Part shown: positions 18,396 through 26,474 of the stretch, one piece after another
How positions within the stretch are numbered: position 1 is the stretch's first letter
Layout of the letters: every line of letters starts with the position of its first letter
DNA from: Emticicia sp. CRIBPO
GTDB taxonomy: Bacteria; Bacteroidota; Bacteroidia; Cytophagales; Spirosomataceae
Reading direction: 5' to 3'
DNA length: 64,000 bases
Assembly (NCBI RefSeq): GCF_009905725.1
Contig: NZ_JAAAKV010000002.1
Span: forward strand, 62,001 to 126,000
Position numbers and translations under genes: made by a program
The notes under the pieces: generated by a model
Databases searched by the model: none
Told to the model about the DNA's origin: nothing
The model's input: only the letters and a program-made list of their open reading frames with translations

Positions 18396-20048
18396 ATGAA
18401 AAATATAATGAAAAATCATATCATCAGAATGCTGGGTTTGGTTGTGGTGCTTTCATTTTCGGTATTTTCCTGCAAAGATCTTACCGAACTGAATGTCAAT
18501 CCGAACGGAGTGGACCCTACCAGTGCCAATCCCAACCTGGTGCTGCCTACTGTACTGACAGAAGCCGGAAAGGCTTTTGTAAACCTGGGCTACCAGGACA
18601 TCGCCGGGGTGATGCAACATACCCAGAAAGACGGCTGGACAGGTGGGCATAACACCTATGAATGGGGCGGAAGCCAGAGCTGGACCGACTATTACAACAT
18701 CCTGCGAAACAACCAATATGTTTATGACCGCTCTGTAACCTTGAATTATGAATTGCACCAGGGCATCGCACTGGTCATGAAATCCATGATGTTTGGTCTT
18801 ATTACAGATTTATGGGGAGATGCTCCTTACTCAGCAGCACTCAAAGGTGCTGAAGGAGGGTCCGCCAATACTTTTCCTGTGTATGACAGCCAGGAGGCCA
18901 TTTATACCGGTATCCTGGCAGATCTGGAAAAAGCCAATACCTTACTTTCAAAAACAGCCGCTGAATATACCGGCTCTGTGGGCAGTGCTGATATCTACTA
19001 CCAGGGTAACCCGGTTAAGTGGAGAAAACTGGCCAACTCTTTATTACTGAGATATTACATGAGGATATCTTCCAAAAAACCTGATGTAGCCAAAGCCGGC
19101 ATTGAAAAAATAGTAGCCAATCCTACGCTGTATCCTTTGATTACAGCCGTGGCCGATGACGCCGGAATGCCTTTTGCCGGAAACAGCAACGACGACTCAT
19201 GGCCTGCCAATGCCGTATATGATGCCAGTGCCAGCAACTACAGAAGATTGAAAATGTGTGCAACATTGGTCACGAAACTCCTTGAACTGAAAGATCCGAG
19301 GATCGGCGTATGGGCGAACAAAGTTCAGATTCCTTTGGTTGTTGACGAGTCGCTTCCGAAAGGAACCGATAAGATCGAAAACGGAAAACGTTATCTGTCT
19401 CCGGACAAAGTGGCCGGCAAAGAAGTCAACACGCATCCCGAGTATGTGGGACTTCCTCCCGGCATCATCGGCGGAGCTACTTATAACCTGAGCCCTACTG
19501 CAGAGCAGGCAGCTAACAATCCGCATGTATCGTGGCTGAATGATATTTACAAACAGGCCAAGGGTACCTTGCTCAAATCACGCCTGATGACCACTGCCGA
19601 GGTACGTTTCATCCTGGCTGAGGCCGCTCTCAAAGGCTGGGCCGCAGGAGATGCCAAAACCCACTACGAAGCGGGTGTAAAAGCGTCTATGGATTCGTGG
19701 GGTGTAGGTGCCGGATACAATGCCTACATAGCCGGTGCCGGGGTAGCTTATAACGGTACACAAAAGCAGATCATCGAACAAAAATGGATATCCAGCTGGA
19801 CAGCCGCCCAGGAATCATGGTTTGACTACAGAAGAACCGGTTTCCCTGAATTGAAAGCCGGACCTTCTGCCATCAGAAAAGTGCTTCCTGTCCGTTTTTA
19901 CTATATGCTTGACGAAAGAAACCTGAACAAAACGAACACCGAATCAGCGATGGGTAAACTGGAGACTACCGCCTACTCAGAAGCTGACGGCAAAAACAGT
20001 CCGTGGTCAAAACCGTGGGTTTTGCAGGGCACAGGTAAACCTTGGTAA
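18396..20048 (+). CDS. SusD/RagB-family substrate-binding outer-membrane lipoprotein
   Basis: 550 residues. A lipoprotein signal ends SFSVFSC with the acylated cysteine at about residue 26; a second ATG at 18408 would also serve. DLTELNVNPNGVD, the TPR-like helices around residues 60-130 and the NDDSWPAN/WISSWTAAQESWFDYRRTGFPEL tail are typical of the SusD-like group of about 500-550 residues. It caps the SusC barrel on the cell surface and selects the ligand. Ten bases behind susC, so cotranscribed; a 9-bp hairpin lies between it and the next gene. Confidence 0.93.
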   Translation: MKNIMKNHIIRMLGLVVVLSFSVFSCKDLTELNVNPNGVDPTSANPNLVLPTVLTEAGKAFVNLGYQDIAGVMQHTQKDGWTGGHNTYEWGGSQSWTDYYNILRNNQYVYDRSVTLNYELHQGIALVMKSMMFGLITDLWGDAPYSAALKGAEGGSANTFPVYDSQEAIYTGILADLEKANTLLSKTAAEYTGSVGSADIYYQGNPVKWRKLANSLLLRYYMRISSKKPDVAKAGIEKIVANPTLYPLITAVADDAGMPFAGNSNDDSWPANAVYDASASNYRRLKMCATLVTKLLELKDPRIGVWANKVQIPLVVDESLPKGTDKIENGKRYLSPDKVAGKEVNTHPEYVGLPPGIIGGATYNLSPTAEQAANNPHVSWLNDIYKQAKGTLLKSRLMTTAEVRFILAEAALKGWAAGDAKTHYEAGVKASMDSWGVGAGYNAYIAGAGVAYNGTQKQIIEQKWISSWTAAQESWFDYRRTGFPELKAGPSAIRKVLPVRFYYMLDERNLNKTNTESAMGKLETTAYSEADGKNSPWSKPWVLQGTGKPW

Positions 20049-20061
20049 TCAATAAATTTCA

Positions 20062-20085
20062 GAGGGGTGGTACTGTCCACCCCTC
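20062..20085 (+). other. Intercistronic hairpin behind susD
   Basis: Perfect 9-bp stem GAGGGGTGG / CCACCCCTC with a 6-base loop, placed between the susD stop and the next ATG (20095). There is no T-tract. It may protect the susCD message from 3' decay or lower expression of the downstream enzymes. Confidence 0.5.
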
Positions 20086-20094
20086 CTATCCAAT

Positions 20095-21357
20095 ATGAAA
20101 AAGAACGGTCTGATTGTCTTGCTGCTGATTTGTTTGTCAGGATCAGCATTTTCTCAAACGCTGAAGGTCGGGGCCGTATCAAAGGTCATTACCCCCGATC
20201 CGTTGTTGCCCATTTCAGGAGGTATCGGCACACCGAAGCCCGTCACCGAGAAAAAAGGCGACCTTTTTGTCCGGGTCATTGTATTTGACAACGGACAAAC
20301 CAAGATCGCCATGGTAGGCATCGATAACCTCGGATGGCCTTCCGTCCTGGGAGATAAGTCAAGGGCCCTGATCAAAGGTATCCCCCCTGAAAACATACTG
20401 ATTTCGGCCAGCCATACGCACAGTGCCCCTGATGCCTACGGATTCCCTGACCAGACAGGGAAGAACTTTGCAGACATGAAGTACCTCGACTGGTGTGTAA
20501 AGCAAATCGCTGACGCAGTCAATGAAGCTTTAAGCAAAGCAGAACCGGCTGACCTGAAAATAGCGGTGGCAGATGCCAAAGGTAAAATTGCCTATAATTA
20601 TTACGCTCCCGATCTTTATGATCCCCGATGCGGCGTGATCCAGGCGGTGGCAACGACCGGTAAAAATAAAGGAAGTAACATTGCCACGCTGGTCAATTAC
20701 GCCATTCACCCTGAAGTGCTGGGATCAAAAAGAGGCATTCTGAGTCCTGACCTCTGCGGCCCGATGTATGACAAAATCGAAGCGAAAGGCGGTGGTGTGG
20801 CCATATTTATCAATGGTGCCCAGGGAGGCATGGTGACTGCCGACACAAGAAGAGAGCCCGGCAATGAAAACAACTCGTGGGAAGAATGCATCCGGATCGG
20901 GGAGCTGCTGGGCGAAGAAACCATGCGGATCATCAGTAACGCTCCGGTGGTCCAAAACCCTAAAATCTTTTGCACCTCCCGTAAATTTGAGTTTCCGATA
21001 GAGTCTGATGTGATGAAATATATCATGAAAAACTCACCGCTTCAGTACAAATTTTCGAAACCGGATCATGTTTCTGCACAGGTCAACCTGATTAACCTCG
21101 GTCCTGCCCAGATACTGACGATTCCGGGGGAGGCTTTGCCCAACATCGGTTTTTACCTGAAAAGAAATATGCCGACCAAACTGCCGTTTCTTTTCGGTCT
21201 GACCAACGATGCCTTCGGATATATGCTCACCAAAGTAGATTATAACAGTTTCAAACGTTATGATTATGTGAGCCGTACCAGTCTGGGTGAAATGACCGCG
21301 GAAATATACATAGACCAGGCCCTGAAACTCGTTAAAGAAAGTCCGAAACCTGAATAA
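20095..21357 (+). CDS. Neutral/alkaline ceramidase N-terminal-domain protein, secreted
   Basis: 420 residues with a signal peptide ending SGSAFSQ. It shares the catalytic-domain pattern of neutral ceramidases: SASHTHSAPDAYG with zinc ligands H107 and H109, and NYAIHPEVLG with H205. Two differences matter. It is much shorter than characterised ceramidases (~650 residues), lacking the C-terminal domain. The family motif NGAQGDVSP, which carries the nucleophile, reads NGAQGGMVT at 240-248, so the usual serine is not in place. It is probably a periplasmic zinc amidohydrolase of this fold with an unknown substrate; activity on ceramide itself is doubtful. Confidence 0.8.
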   Translation: MKKNGLIVLLLICLSGSAFSQTLKVGAVSKVITPDPLLPISGGIGTPKPVTEKKGDLFVRVIVFDNGQTKIAMVGIDNLGWPSVLGDKSRALIKGIPPENILISASHTHSAPDAYGFPDQTGKNFADMKYLDWCVKQIADAVNEALSKAEPADLKIAVADAKGKIAYNYYAPDLYDPRCGVIQAVATTGKNKGSNIATLVNYAIHPEVLGSKRGILSPDLCGPMYDKIEAKGGGVAIFINGAQGGMVTADTRREPGNENNSWEECIRIGELLGEETMRIISNAPVVQNPKIFCTSRKFEFPIESDVMKYIMKNSPLQYKFSKPDHVSAQVNLINLGPAQILTIPGEALPNIGFYLKRNMPTKLPFLFGLTNDAFGYMLTKVDYNSFKRYDYVSRTSLGEMTAEIYIDQALKLVKESPKPE

Positions 21358-21399
21358 AAGCATTAAAGAATCAATTAAAACCAATAACGTATCTGAGTT

Positions 21400-22770
21400 A
21401 TGAAGAACAAATTTTTAAAAGCCGGTCTGTTTTCAATCCTGTTGCTGGGGCTTACTTTCTATGCCCATGCCCAGACCTCAGCCAAAAAGGCCCTGATCAC
21501 ACCGGAAACCGCACTGAAAAGTTATATCAACAACGGAGACGCCACTTTCAAATGGGAAGTGAAAGATTCATTTACGCTTGGCGAAGTAACCGGCTATAAT
21601 TTACTGCTGACTTCTCAGAAATGGAGAGAACACACCTGGAGACATCAGCTGACCATTTTTGTCCCTAAAAACAAGCAATACAACGGAGCCCTTTTGTTCA
21701 TCACCGGAGGTTCAAACAAAGCAGAACAACCGAACTGGAGTAAAGACGATAAACTGTGGCCGTCACTGGCAGGTGTAGCTGAGAAAAACAAGGCGATTGT
21801 GGCTTTGATCAAACAAGCTCCCAACCAGCCTTTATATGGCGACCTGACCGAAGATGCCCTGATTTCTTATACCCTTCATAATTTCAAACAGGATAAGGAT
21901 TATTCCTGGCCGCTGCTTTTCCCGATGGTGAAAACAGCCGTAAGATCCATGGATGCGGTGCAGGAATTTGCCAGACAAAACCTGAAACAGGAAGTAGACG
22001 GCTTTGTGATTTCAGGAGCTTCAAAACGCGGATGGACCACCTGGTTGTCGGCCGCTATTGACGACAAAAGAGTAAAAGCTATCGGACCGATGGTGATTGA
22101 CATGCTGAATATGCCGGTAACACTGGATTACCAGTTTAAAACCTACGGAGAATACAGCATCCAGATCGAAGATTATACCAAACTGGGTATTCCTCAAAGT
22201 ACTGATACCGAAGAAGGAAAGGCCATCACCACGATGATTGATCCGTATTCATACAGAAGCAAGCTGACGGTCCCTAAGATTATTTTTATCGGTACCAACG
22301 ATGAATACTGGACGGTGGACGCCATCAAACACTATTATGACCAGATTCCGGGCAAAAACATGATCCATTATGTACCGAATGCAGGACACGACCTTGGCGG
22401 CGGAAAACAGGCTTTCGAAGCTCTGAGTGCCTTTTTTGCCACTACTATTATGAACAAGGAATACCCGGTGTCTACCTGGAGTACCAAACCTGTAGCCGGT
22501 GGAACAGAATTAAACATTGATGCCCCAAAAACCGAGCTGGTGGACGCTACCATCTGGTGGACGACTTCTTCTGACCGCGACTTCAGAAATAACCTCTGGC
22601 TTAGCAAAAAGCTGAAACTGAAAGACGAACCGGGCATTAAAGTGACCGTACCGTCTCCGGCCAAAGGCTACCAGGCGTTTTATGTCGACCTGAAATACAA
22701 AGACCCTAGCGGAGGTACTTATACGGTCAGCACCAGGGTGTTTGTTACCGACTCAGAAAAAGTATTGTAA
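21400..22770 (+). CDS. PhoPQ-activated pathogenicity-related (PqaA-type) protein, secreted
   Basis: 456 residues, signal peptide ending FYAHAQ. It matches the PhoPQ-related family (PF10142): SQKWREHTWRHQLTIFVPK, GGSNKAEQPNW, then the alpha/beta-hydrolase-like nucleophile elbow GFVISGASKRGWTTWLSAAI (S208), KIIFIGTNDEYW for the acid and NAGHDLGGG for the histidine. The fold is that of a serine hydrolase; natural substrates are not known. A C-terminal beta-sandwich (~360-456) is likely. It lies 42 bases after the ceramidase-like gene in the same direction and is part of the locus. Confidence 0.85.
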   Translation: MKNKFLKAGLFSILLLGLTFYAHAQTSAKKALITPETALKSYINNGDATFKWEVKDSFTLGEVTGYNLLLTSQKWREHTWRHQLTIFVPKNKQYNGALLFITGGSNKAEQPNWSKDDKLWPSLAGVAEKNKAIVALIKQAPNQPLYGDLTEDALISYTLHNFKQDKDYSWPLLFPMVKTAVRSMDAVQEFARQNLKQEVDGFVISGASKRGWTTWLSAAIDDKRVKAIGPMVIDMLNMPVTLDYQFKTYGEYSIQIEDYTKLGIPQSTDTEEGKAITTMIDPYSYRSKLTVPKIIFIGTNDEYWTVDAIKHYYDQIPGKNMIHYVPNAGHDLGGGKQAFEALSAFFATTIMNKEYPVSTWSTKPVAGGTELNIDAPKTELVDATIWWTTSSDRDFRNNLWLSKKLKLKDEPGIKVTVPSPAKGYQAFYVDLKYKDPSGGTYTVSTRVFVTDSEKVL

Positions 22771-22821
22771 TACATATCTATAAGGTGATTTTCAGGGTTT
22801 ATTAATCAAACCAGAAAACTA

Positions 22822-23022
22822 ATGCGACCGGAAATTTTAATTGAAAAGCTCCTCAAGGATCAGCTCTCTATGGAAGAGCTGCAGGAGCTGCTGGCCGATC
22901 TGGGACAAGAAGAAATGGACCCTAAGTATTCCGTTATCCTCGAACGGCACTTCAACAACCTGGTAAACGGAAAAAATGGTATACATCTTTCAGACAATGA
23001 TCAGCTATCTGATGAAAAATAA
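22822..23022 (+). CDS. 66-residue protein resembling the cytoplasmic N-terminus of FecR-type anti-sigma factors
   Basis: The sequence EKLLKDQLSMEELQELLADL followed by a PKYSVILERHFNNL helix resembles the first 50-60 residues of Bacteroidota FecR proteins, the part that binds the sigma factor. The transmembrane helix and periplasmic FecR domain are absent; the tail is short and acidic. Its stop overlaps the start of the phosphodiesterase gene by 11 bases (ATGAAAAATAA arrangement), which suggests translational coupling and a real gene. It could be a soluble anti-sigma factor for the ECF factor at 12844 or a remnant of a lost FecR. Resemblance is by eye. Confidence 0.6.
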   Translation: MRPEILIEKLLKDQLSMEELQELLADLGQEEMDPKYSVILERHFNNLVNGKNGIHLSDNDQLSDEK

Positions 23023-23848
23023 ATCTTATTTCTGCCTAACGGCGGCTTACTTCTTATTTACTTCTTTTATCAGAACTCCGGAGGCTTCGGCCTGCCGGAG
23101 TTCTGATGTTTACAGTCCTGACTCTCTGAAGGTCTCTGCCCACCGGGGCAATTCAAGGCTGGCTCCCGAAAATACCCTGGCGACTTTCAGGGAAGTGTTG
23201 AAAATGAAAATCGACTACATCGAAATAGACGTCAGAACGAGCAAAGACGGACGCTTACTGATCCTTCATGACGGCACCCTGAACCGCACCACCAACGGAG
23301 AAGGGCCTATGAAAGATTTTGACGAAGAAACCTTGAGGAAACTCTCTGCCGGAAAGGGCTTCGACAATGCATTTGCTTCAGAAAAAATTCCGACACTGGA
23401 AGAAACCTGCAGTCTCGTATCTAAATGGAATGCGGAACACCATCAGGGTACCCAATTGTATGTGGATTGTAAAGATGTGCAGCCGGAACCGCTGGTCAAA
23501 GAACTGGCCAGGTATAAGTTGCTCAAAGATGCTGTATTTTACGGATCAGATGATTTTCTGCTCAGGTTAAAAACCGTTTATCCCGAAGCGAAACTGATGC
23601 CCGCTCTCAATAAACCGGAAGATATCACCGCCAAAATAGAAAAGCTGAAACCTTATGCTTTTGACGTCAAATGGCAGATTATGGACGAGAATCTTGTCAA
23701 AACCATTCATAGTCATAAAATCAAGGCATTCACTGATTTACTGGGTTTCACAGATCTCCCGGCAAACTACAAAAAAGCCTCAGACATCGGCGTGGACGTG
23801 ATTCAGACTGATTTTGTTCAAAAAGTTTATGGCGTTTTGGGGAGATGA
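23012..23848 (+). CDS. Glycerophosphodiester phosphodiesterase (GDPD family), secreted
   Basis: About 278 residues from the ATG at 23012, which opens the signal peptide (KNKSYFCLTAAYFLFTSF). The frame also has an earlier ATG at 22976 that would add 12 residues before it. GDPD signature: SAHRGNSRLAPENTLATF, IEIDVRTSKDGRLLILHDGT and LNRTTNGEG, giving the catalytic histidines and the E-x-D metal ligands. It cleaves glycerophosphodiesters, or lysophospholipid head groups, to release glycerol phosphate. Last gene of the locus; it overlaps the small ORF before it. Confidence 0.88.
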   Translation: MKNKSYFCLTAAYFLFTSFIRTPEASACRSSDVYSPDSLKVSAHRGNSRLAPENTLATFREVLKMKIDYIEIDVRTSKDGRLLILHDGTLNRTTNGEGPMKDFDEETLRKLSAGKGFDNAFASEKIPTLEETCSLVSKWNAEHHQGTQLYVDCKDVQPEPLVKELARYKLLKDAVFYGSDDFLLRLKTVYPEAKLMPALNKPEDITAKIEKLKPYAFDVKWQIMDENLVKTIHSHKIKAFTDLLGFTDLPANYKKASDIGVDVIQTDFVQKVYGVLGR

Positions 23849-23858
23849 CCCAAAACGC
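23832..23858. terminator. Bidirectional hairpin covering both stop codons of convergent genes
   Basis: Perfect 10-bp stem GCGTTTTGGG / CCCAAAACGC with a 7-base loop. The loop contains the TGA of the phosphodiesterase gene, and the last base of the stem belongs to the stop codon of the minus-strand protease gene. T-rich tails on both sides are short. Confidence 0.55.
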
Positions 23859-24838
23859 TATTTTACAATTTCCAGCCCGAAAATCATGTCAGAAGCATTC
23901 ACCAGGGTATGAACCAGGGCGGCATAAAAGACATTTTTGGTTTTGAGATAAGTATAACCATAAGCCCAGCCCGCCACACAGGCCAGACCCACGTAAGGCA
24001 GCGAACCGGCGTGATAATGCACCAGTCCGAAAAACATACTGACAATAGCCATGGAAGTGAAAGTGCCCTGCGGATGGTTTTGCTTCTTCTCAAGAAACCA
24101 GGCTGTTCCGAACAGGATCACATGGATCAATACCGGAAACCAGAATATTTTGGGGTTTAGTCCATAACCAACGAGGACAGAAAGCACGACAAAAACAGCA
24201 AAACCCCATTTCCAGAATACGGGCCAGTTTTTATGAAAACCGATTTTTTTGGTCAGCATATTCTGCATCAGCCCCCTGAAAAACAGTTCTTCAAAAAGAG
24301 CCGTACCGATGAATATCCGTATAAGTTCGGCGATTAGTTTGGAAATAAATTCGCCGGACAGTGCTTCCGGTCCGGTCAGCTTCATGAATTTACCCACAAA
24401 ACCCAACAACATCACCAGCCCCACAAACAGAAGCCACGACACCGCGGCGTAAGCAAAATACTTCGTTTTAAACACCGGGAAAAAGCCGATGTCACTGATA
24501 TTTCTGACATACCGATAGGTATACACTGCCCCCAGCATGATGACGATTCTCAGTACCGAACCGAAACCTGAACCACCATACGGCAGGCCTGTGCCACCTT
24601 CAAAAGAAAGCATGGTGGCCGGAATCAGGAAAAGTAGCAGGAAAACAAAATCAGAACACACCACAGGCGGGCCCGTCTTCTGAAAAGCCAGGAAACCCAA
24701 AACCGGAAAAAGAAAATAGAACCCAAACAAAGAAGAAGCACCGCCGAAAGGAGACTGACCGTTCAGTGTAATATAAACATATAAAATAACGATCAGCAAT
24801 AGGGGGAACAGCAAAACACGCTCTTTGGACAACAACAA
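23858..24838 (-). CDS. CPBP-family intramembrane glutamic protease (CAAX protease-like)
   Basis: 326 residues with about eight hydrophobic segments. Motif 1 EELFFRG has the catalytic pair E183-E184 and R188; motif 2 is FGLVHYH; motif 3 HTLVNASD. These define CPBP (Abi) intramembrane proteases. The start is unusual: three TTG codons in a row (24838-24830) behind GGGAG, a rare Shine-Dalgarno-like site for this phylum whose spacing fits the second or third TTG best. It is the third gene of a membrane-protein operon, 6 bases after the gene before it. Confidence 0.85.
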   Translation of the reverse strand: MLLSKERVLLFPLLLIVILYVYITLNGQSPFGGASSLFGFYFLFPVLGFLAFQKTGPPVVCSDFVFLLLFLIPATMLSFEGGTGLPYGGSGFGSVLRIVIMLGAVYTYRYVRNISDIGFFPVFKTKYFAYAAVSWLLFVGLVMLLGFVGKFMKLTGPEALSGEFISKLIAELIRIFIGTALFEELFFRGLMQNMLTKKIGFHKNWPVFWKWGFAVFVVLSVLVGYGLNPKIFWFPVLIHVILFGTAWFLEKKQNHPQGTFTSMAIVSMFFGLVHYHAGSLPYVGLACVAGWAYGYTYLKTKNVFYAALVHTLVNASDMIFGLEIVK

Positions 24839-24844
24839 ACTCCC

Positions 24845-25039
24845 TTAAATCTTTTTTGAAACACCGGGCTGGCCAATGGTAAAAAGCAAAAAGTACGGGA
24901 TCATGAAAAAGGGCATTTGCAATCCCAATTCAGCTCCTGATTTTTCTTTGTTAAAATAAAGAAACAGTAAACTGAAAATTACCGTCAGTATTCCTCCAGT
25001 AAGCAACTCTCCCCGTATACTCGATTCATTCGTTTTCAT
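24845..25039 (-). CDS. Small two-helix membrane protein, unknown
   Basis: About 64 residues from the ATG at 25039, one base after the preceding stop; a TTG at 25048 would overlap that gene. Two hydrophobic segments (TGGILTVIFSLLFLYF and MPFFMIPYFLLFTIG) separated by a charged loop. No family recognised. Tight coupling on both sides suggests that it is a subunit or partner of one of its membrane neighbours. Confidence 0.6.
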   Translation of the reverse strand: MKTNESSIRGELLTGGILTVIFSLLFLYFNKEKSGAELGLQMPFFMIPYFLLFTIGQPGVSKKI

Positions 25040-25040
25040 A

Positions 25041-26312
25041 TTATTCAAAACGGTTATGAGAACCCGCCAGCTCTCCGTGAGTATTGACCAGAATAAAGCT
25101 CAGGATAGCTATAAAAACCAGCAATGCCAGCATTCCCTTCGCCCATCTGGAACCATCAATTTCTTTCCCGGTGAATTCAGGATGGGTTTTCCCGGTTAAG
25201 AACAGGATGACCACCAGGTTGATTACGTACAAATACTGCTCAATCCTGTACATACTGATGAATGCCCCGGTGATCAGAAAACTGAATACAATATAGAGCC
25301 CCAGGTGACCGGCAAAAAAAGTAAAGAGGTCCTTATACCCATAATTAACAATACCTGATTGCCTGAAATAATACTTATTAAACCACAAAGCACTGAACAG
25401 CAACACCAAAGCAAAAGCAGTCCAGATAACGGGCAGGGTCCAGTCGGCCGGACTCAGATTCAGGTAGGTTTCTGCAATCCGCTTCACTTCAAAAGACTGT
25501 TGCCAGACAATCAGCGGAATCACCAGCACAAGCATCATGACCGGAAACCATTGTGAAGTTTTCTTATGTTTGTCTTCCGACACCTCCCAATGAGACGTCA
25601 GCGTGCCGTAAGTCATCCCGACTCCGCCAAAAAAGCCCAGCGAGTATTCCATGACATTCCATAAGTTAAATTTTATTTCGAGTACACCGCCCAGAACCTG
25701 GAGGAAATTGCCGAAAGCAAAACCGAAACCTCCGCCCAATCCGGCAAAAATAGCCACCCTCATGGCTGCGTGTTGCTTATTGCGAACCAGGTACCAGGTC
25801 AATGCCAGGGCCATACCCAGGCAGGCTGCCCACATTTCAGATCGCGGCGGGGTCATCAGCCAGCCGAACTGCTCAATAAAGAAGAAATAAACCAGCAGCC
25901 CTCCCACTACCATCTCTACGATGATGTTCGACCATTTGACCATCCTTTTGGCAGAGCTGGAAATCGCCAGTCCGAACAAGCCTCCTCCTAAAAAACCGTA
26001 TAAACCGCCAATGACAAAAAGCATACACAAACCGTAATACACATTTCCGAAATCTGTGCCCCGGCCATAGCCCACCACCACACCATAGCTCATCACCCCT
26101 CCTATCCCCCAGCCTAAGGCTCCGGCCAGTACCACACTTAAAACTTTATTGTACCAGTCTATCCGTTTGGAAACCAGCAAAACGCCCAGGGCACCGATGC
26201 CTCCGGCCCAGGCGGCTCCCTGCTCATGACCAAACTGTCCCCTGATGGCCCAGGCTGTACCCATGGCCATTCCGGCTACCAACATGCTTAAATAAACCTG
26301 TTTGCTTTTCAT
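25041..26312 (-). CDS. Polytopic membrane protein, unknown
   Basis: 423 residues with about eleven predicted hydrophobic segments, very rich in Gly. The N-terminal half is marked by AGMAMGTAWAIRGQFGHEQG and repeated GG-rich helices (GGIGALGVLLVSK, GGLYGFLGGGLFGLAIS), which suggests tightly packed transport- or channel-like helices. I do not recognise a named family. It is the first gene of the operon with the two-helix protein and CPBP protease. Upstream lies a 162-base gap to the divergent GH2 gene. Confidence 0.7.
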   Translation of the reverse strand: MKSKQVYLSMLVAGMAMGTAWAIRGQFGHEQGAAWAGGIGALGVLLVSKRIDWYNKVLSVVLAGALGWGIGGVMSYGVVVGYGRGTDFGNVYYGLCMLFVIGGLYGFLGGGLFGLAISSSAKRMVKWSNIIVEMVVGGLLVYFFFIEQFGWLMTPPRSEMWAACLGMALALTWYLVRNKQHAAMRVAIFAGLGGGFGFAFGNFLQVLGGVLEIKFNLWNVMEYSLGFFGGVGMTYGTLTSHWEVSEDKHKKTSQWFPVMMLVLVIPLIVWQQSFEVKRIAETYLNLSPADWTLPVIWTAFALVLLFSALWFNKYYFRQSGIVNYGYKDLFTFFAGHLGLYIVFSFLITGAFISMYRIEQYLYVINLVVILFLTGKTHPEFTGKEIDGSRWAKGMLALLVFIAILSFILVNTHGELAGSHNRFE

Positions 26313-26474
26313 TTCAATAGTGGGTATTTTTGAAGGATGTGACTTTTATTGTACTATACCCTGATTGACCGTAAAGAGACTATCCTGTCAAAATATATTT
26401 TTTATAGCGATAGCCCGAAATGCATTCCCTTCAGTAATATCTAAATATCAAATCTAAAAACCGGGCAAGGTGAT

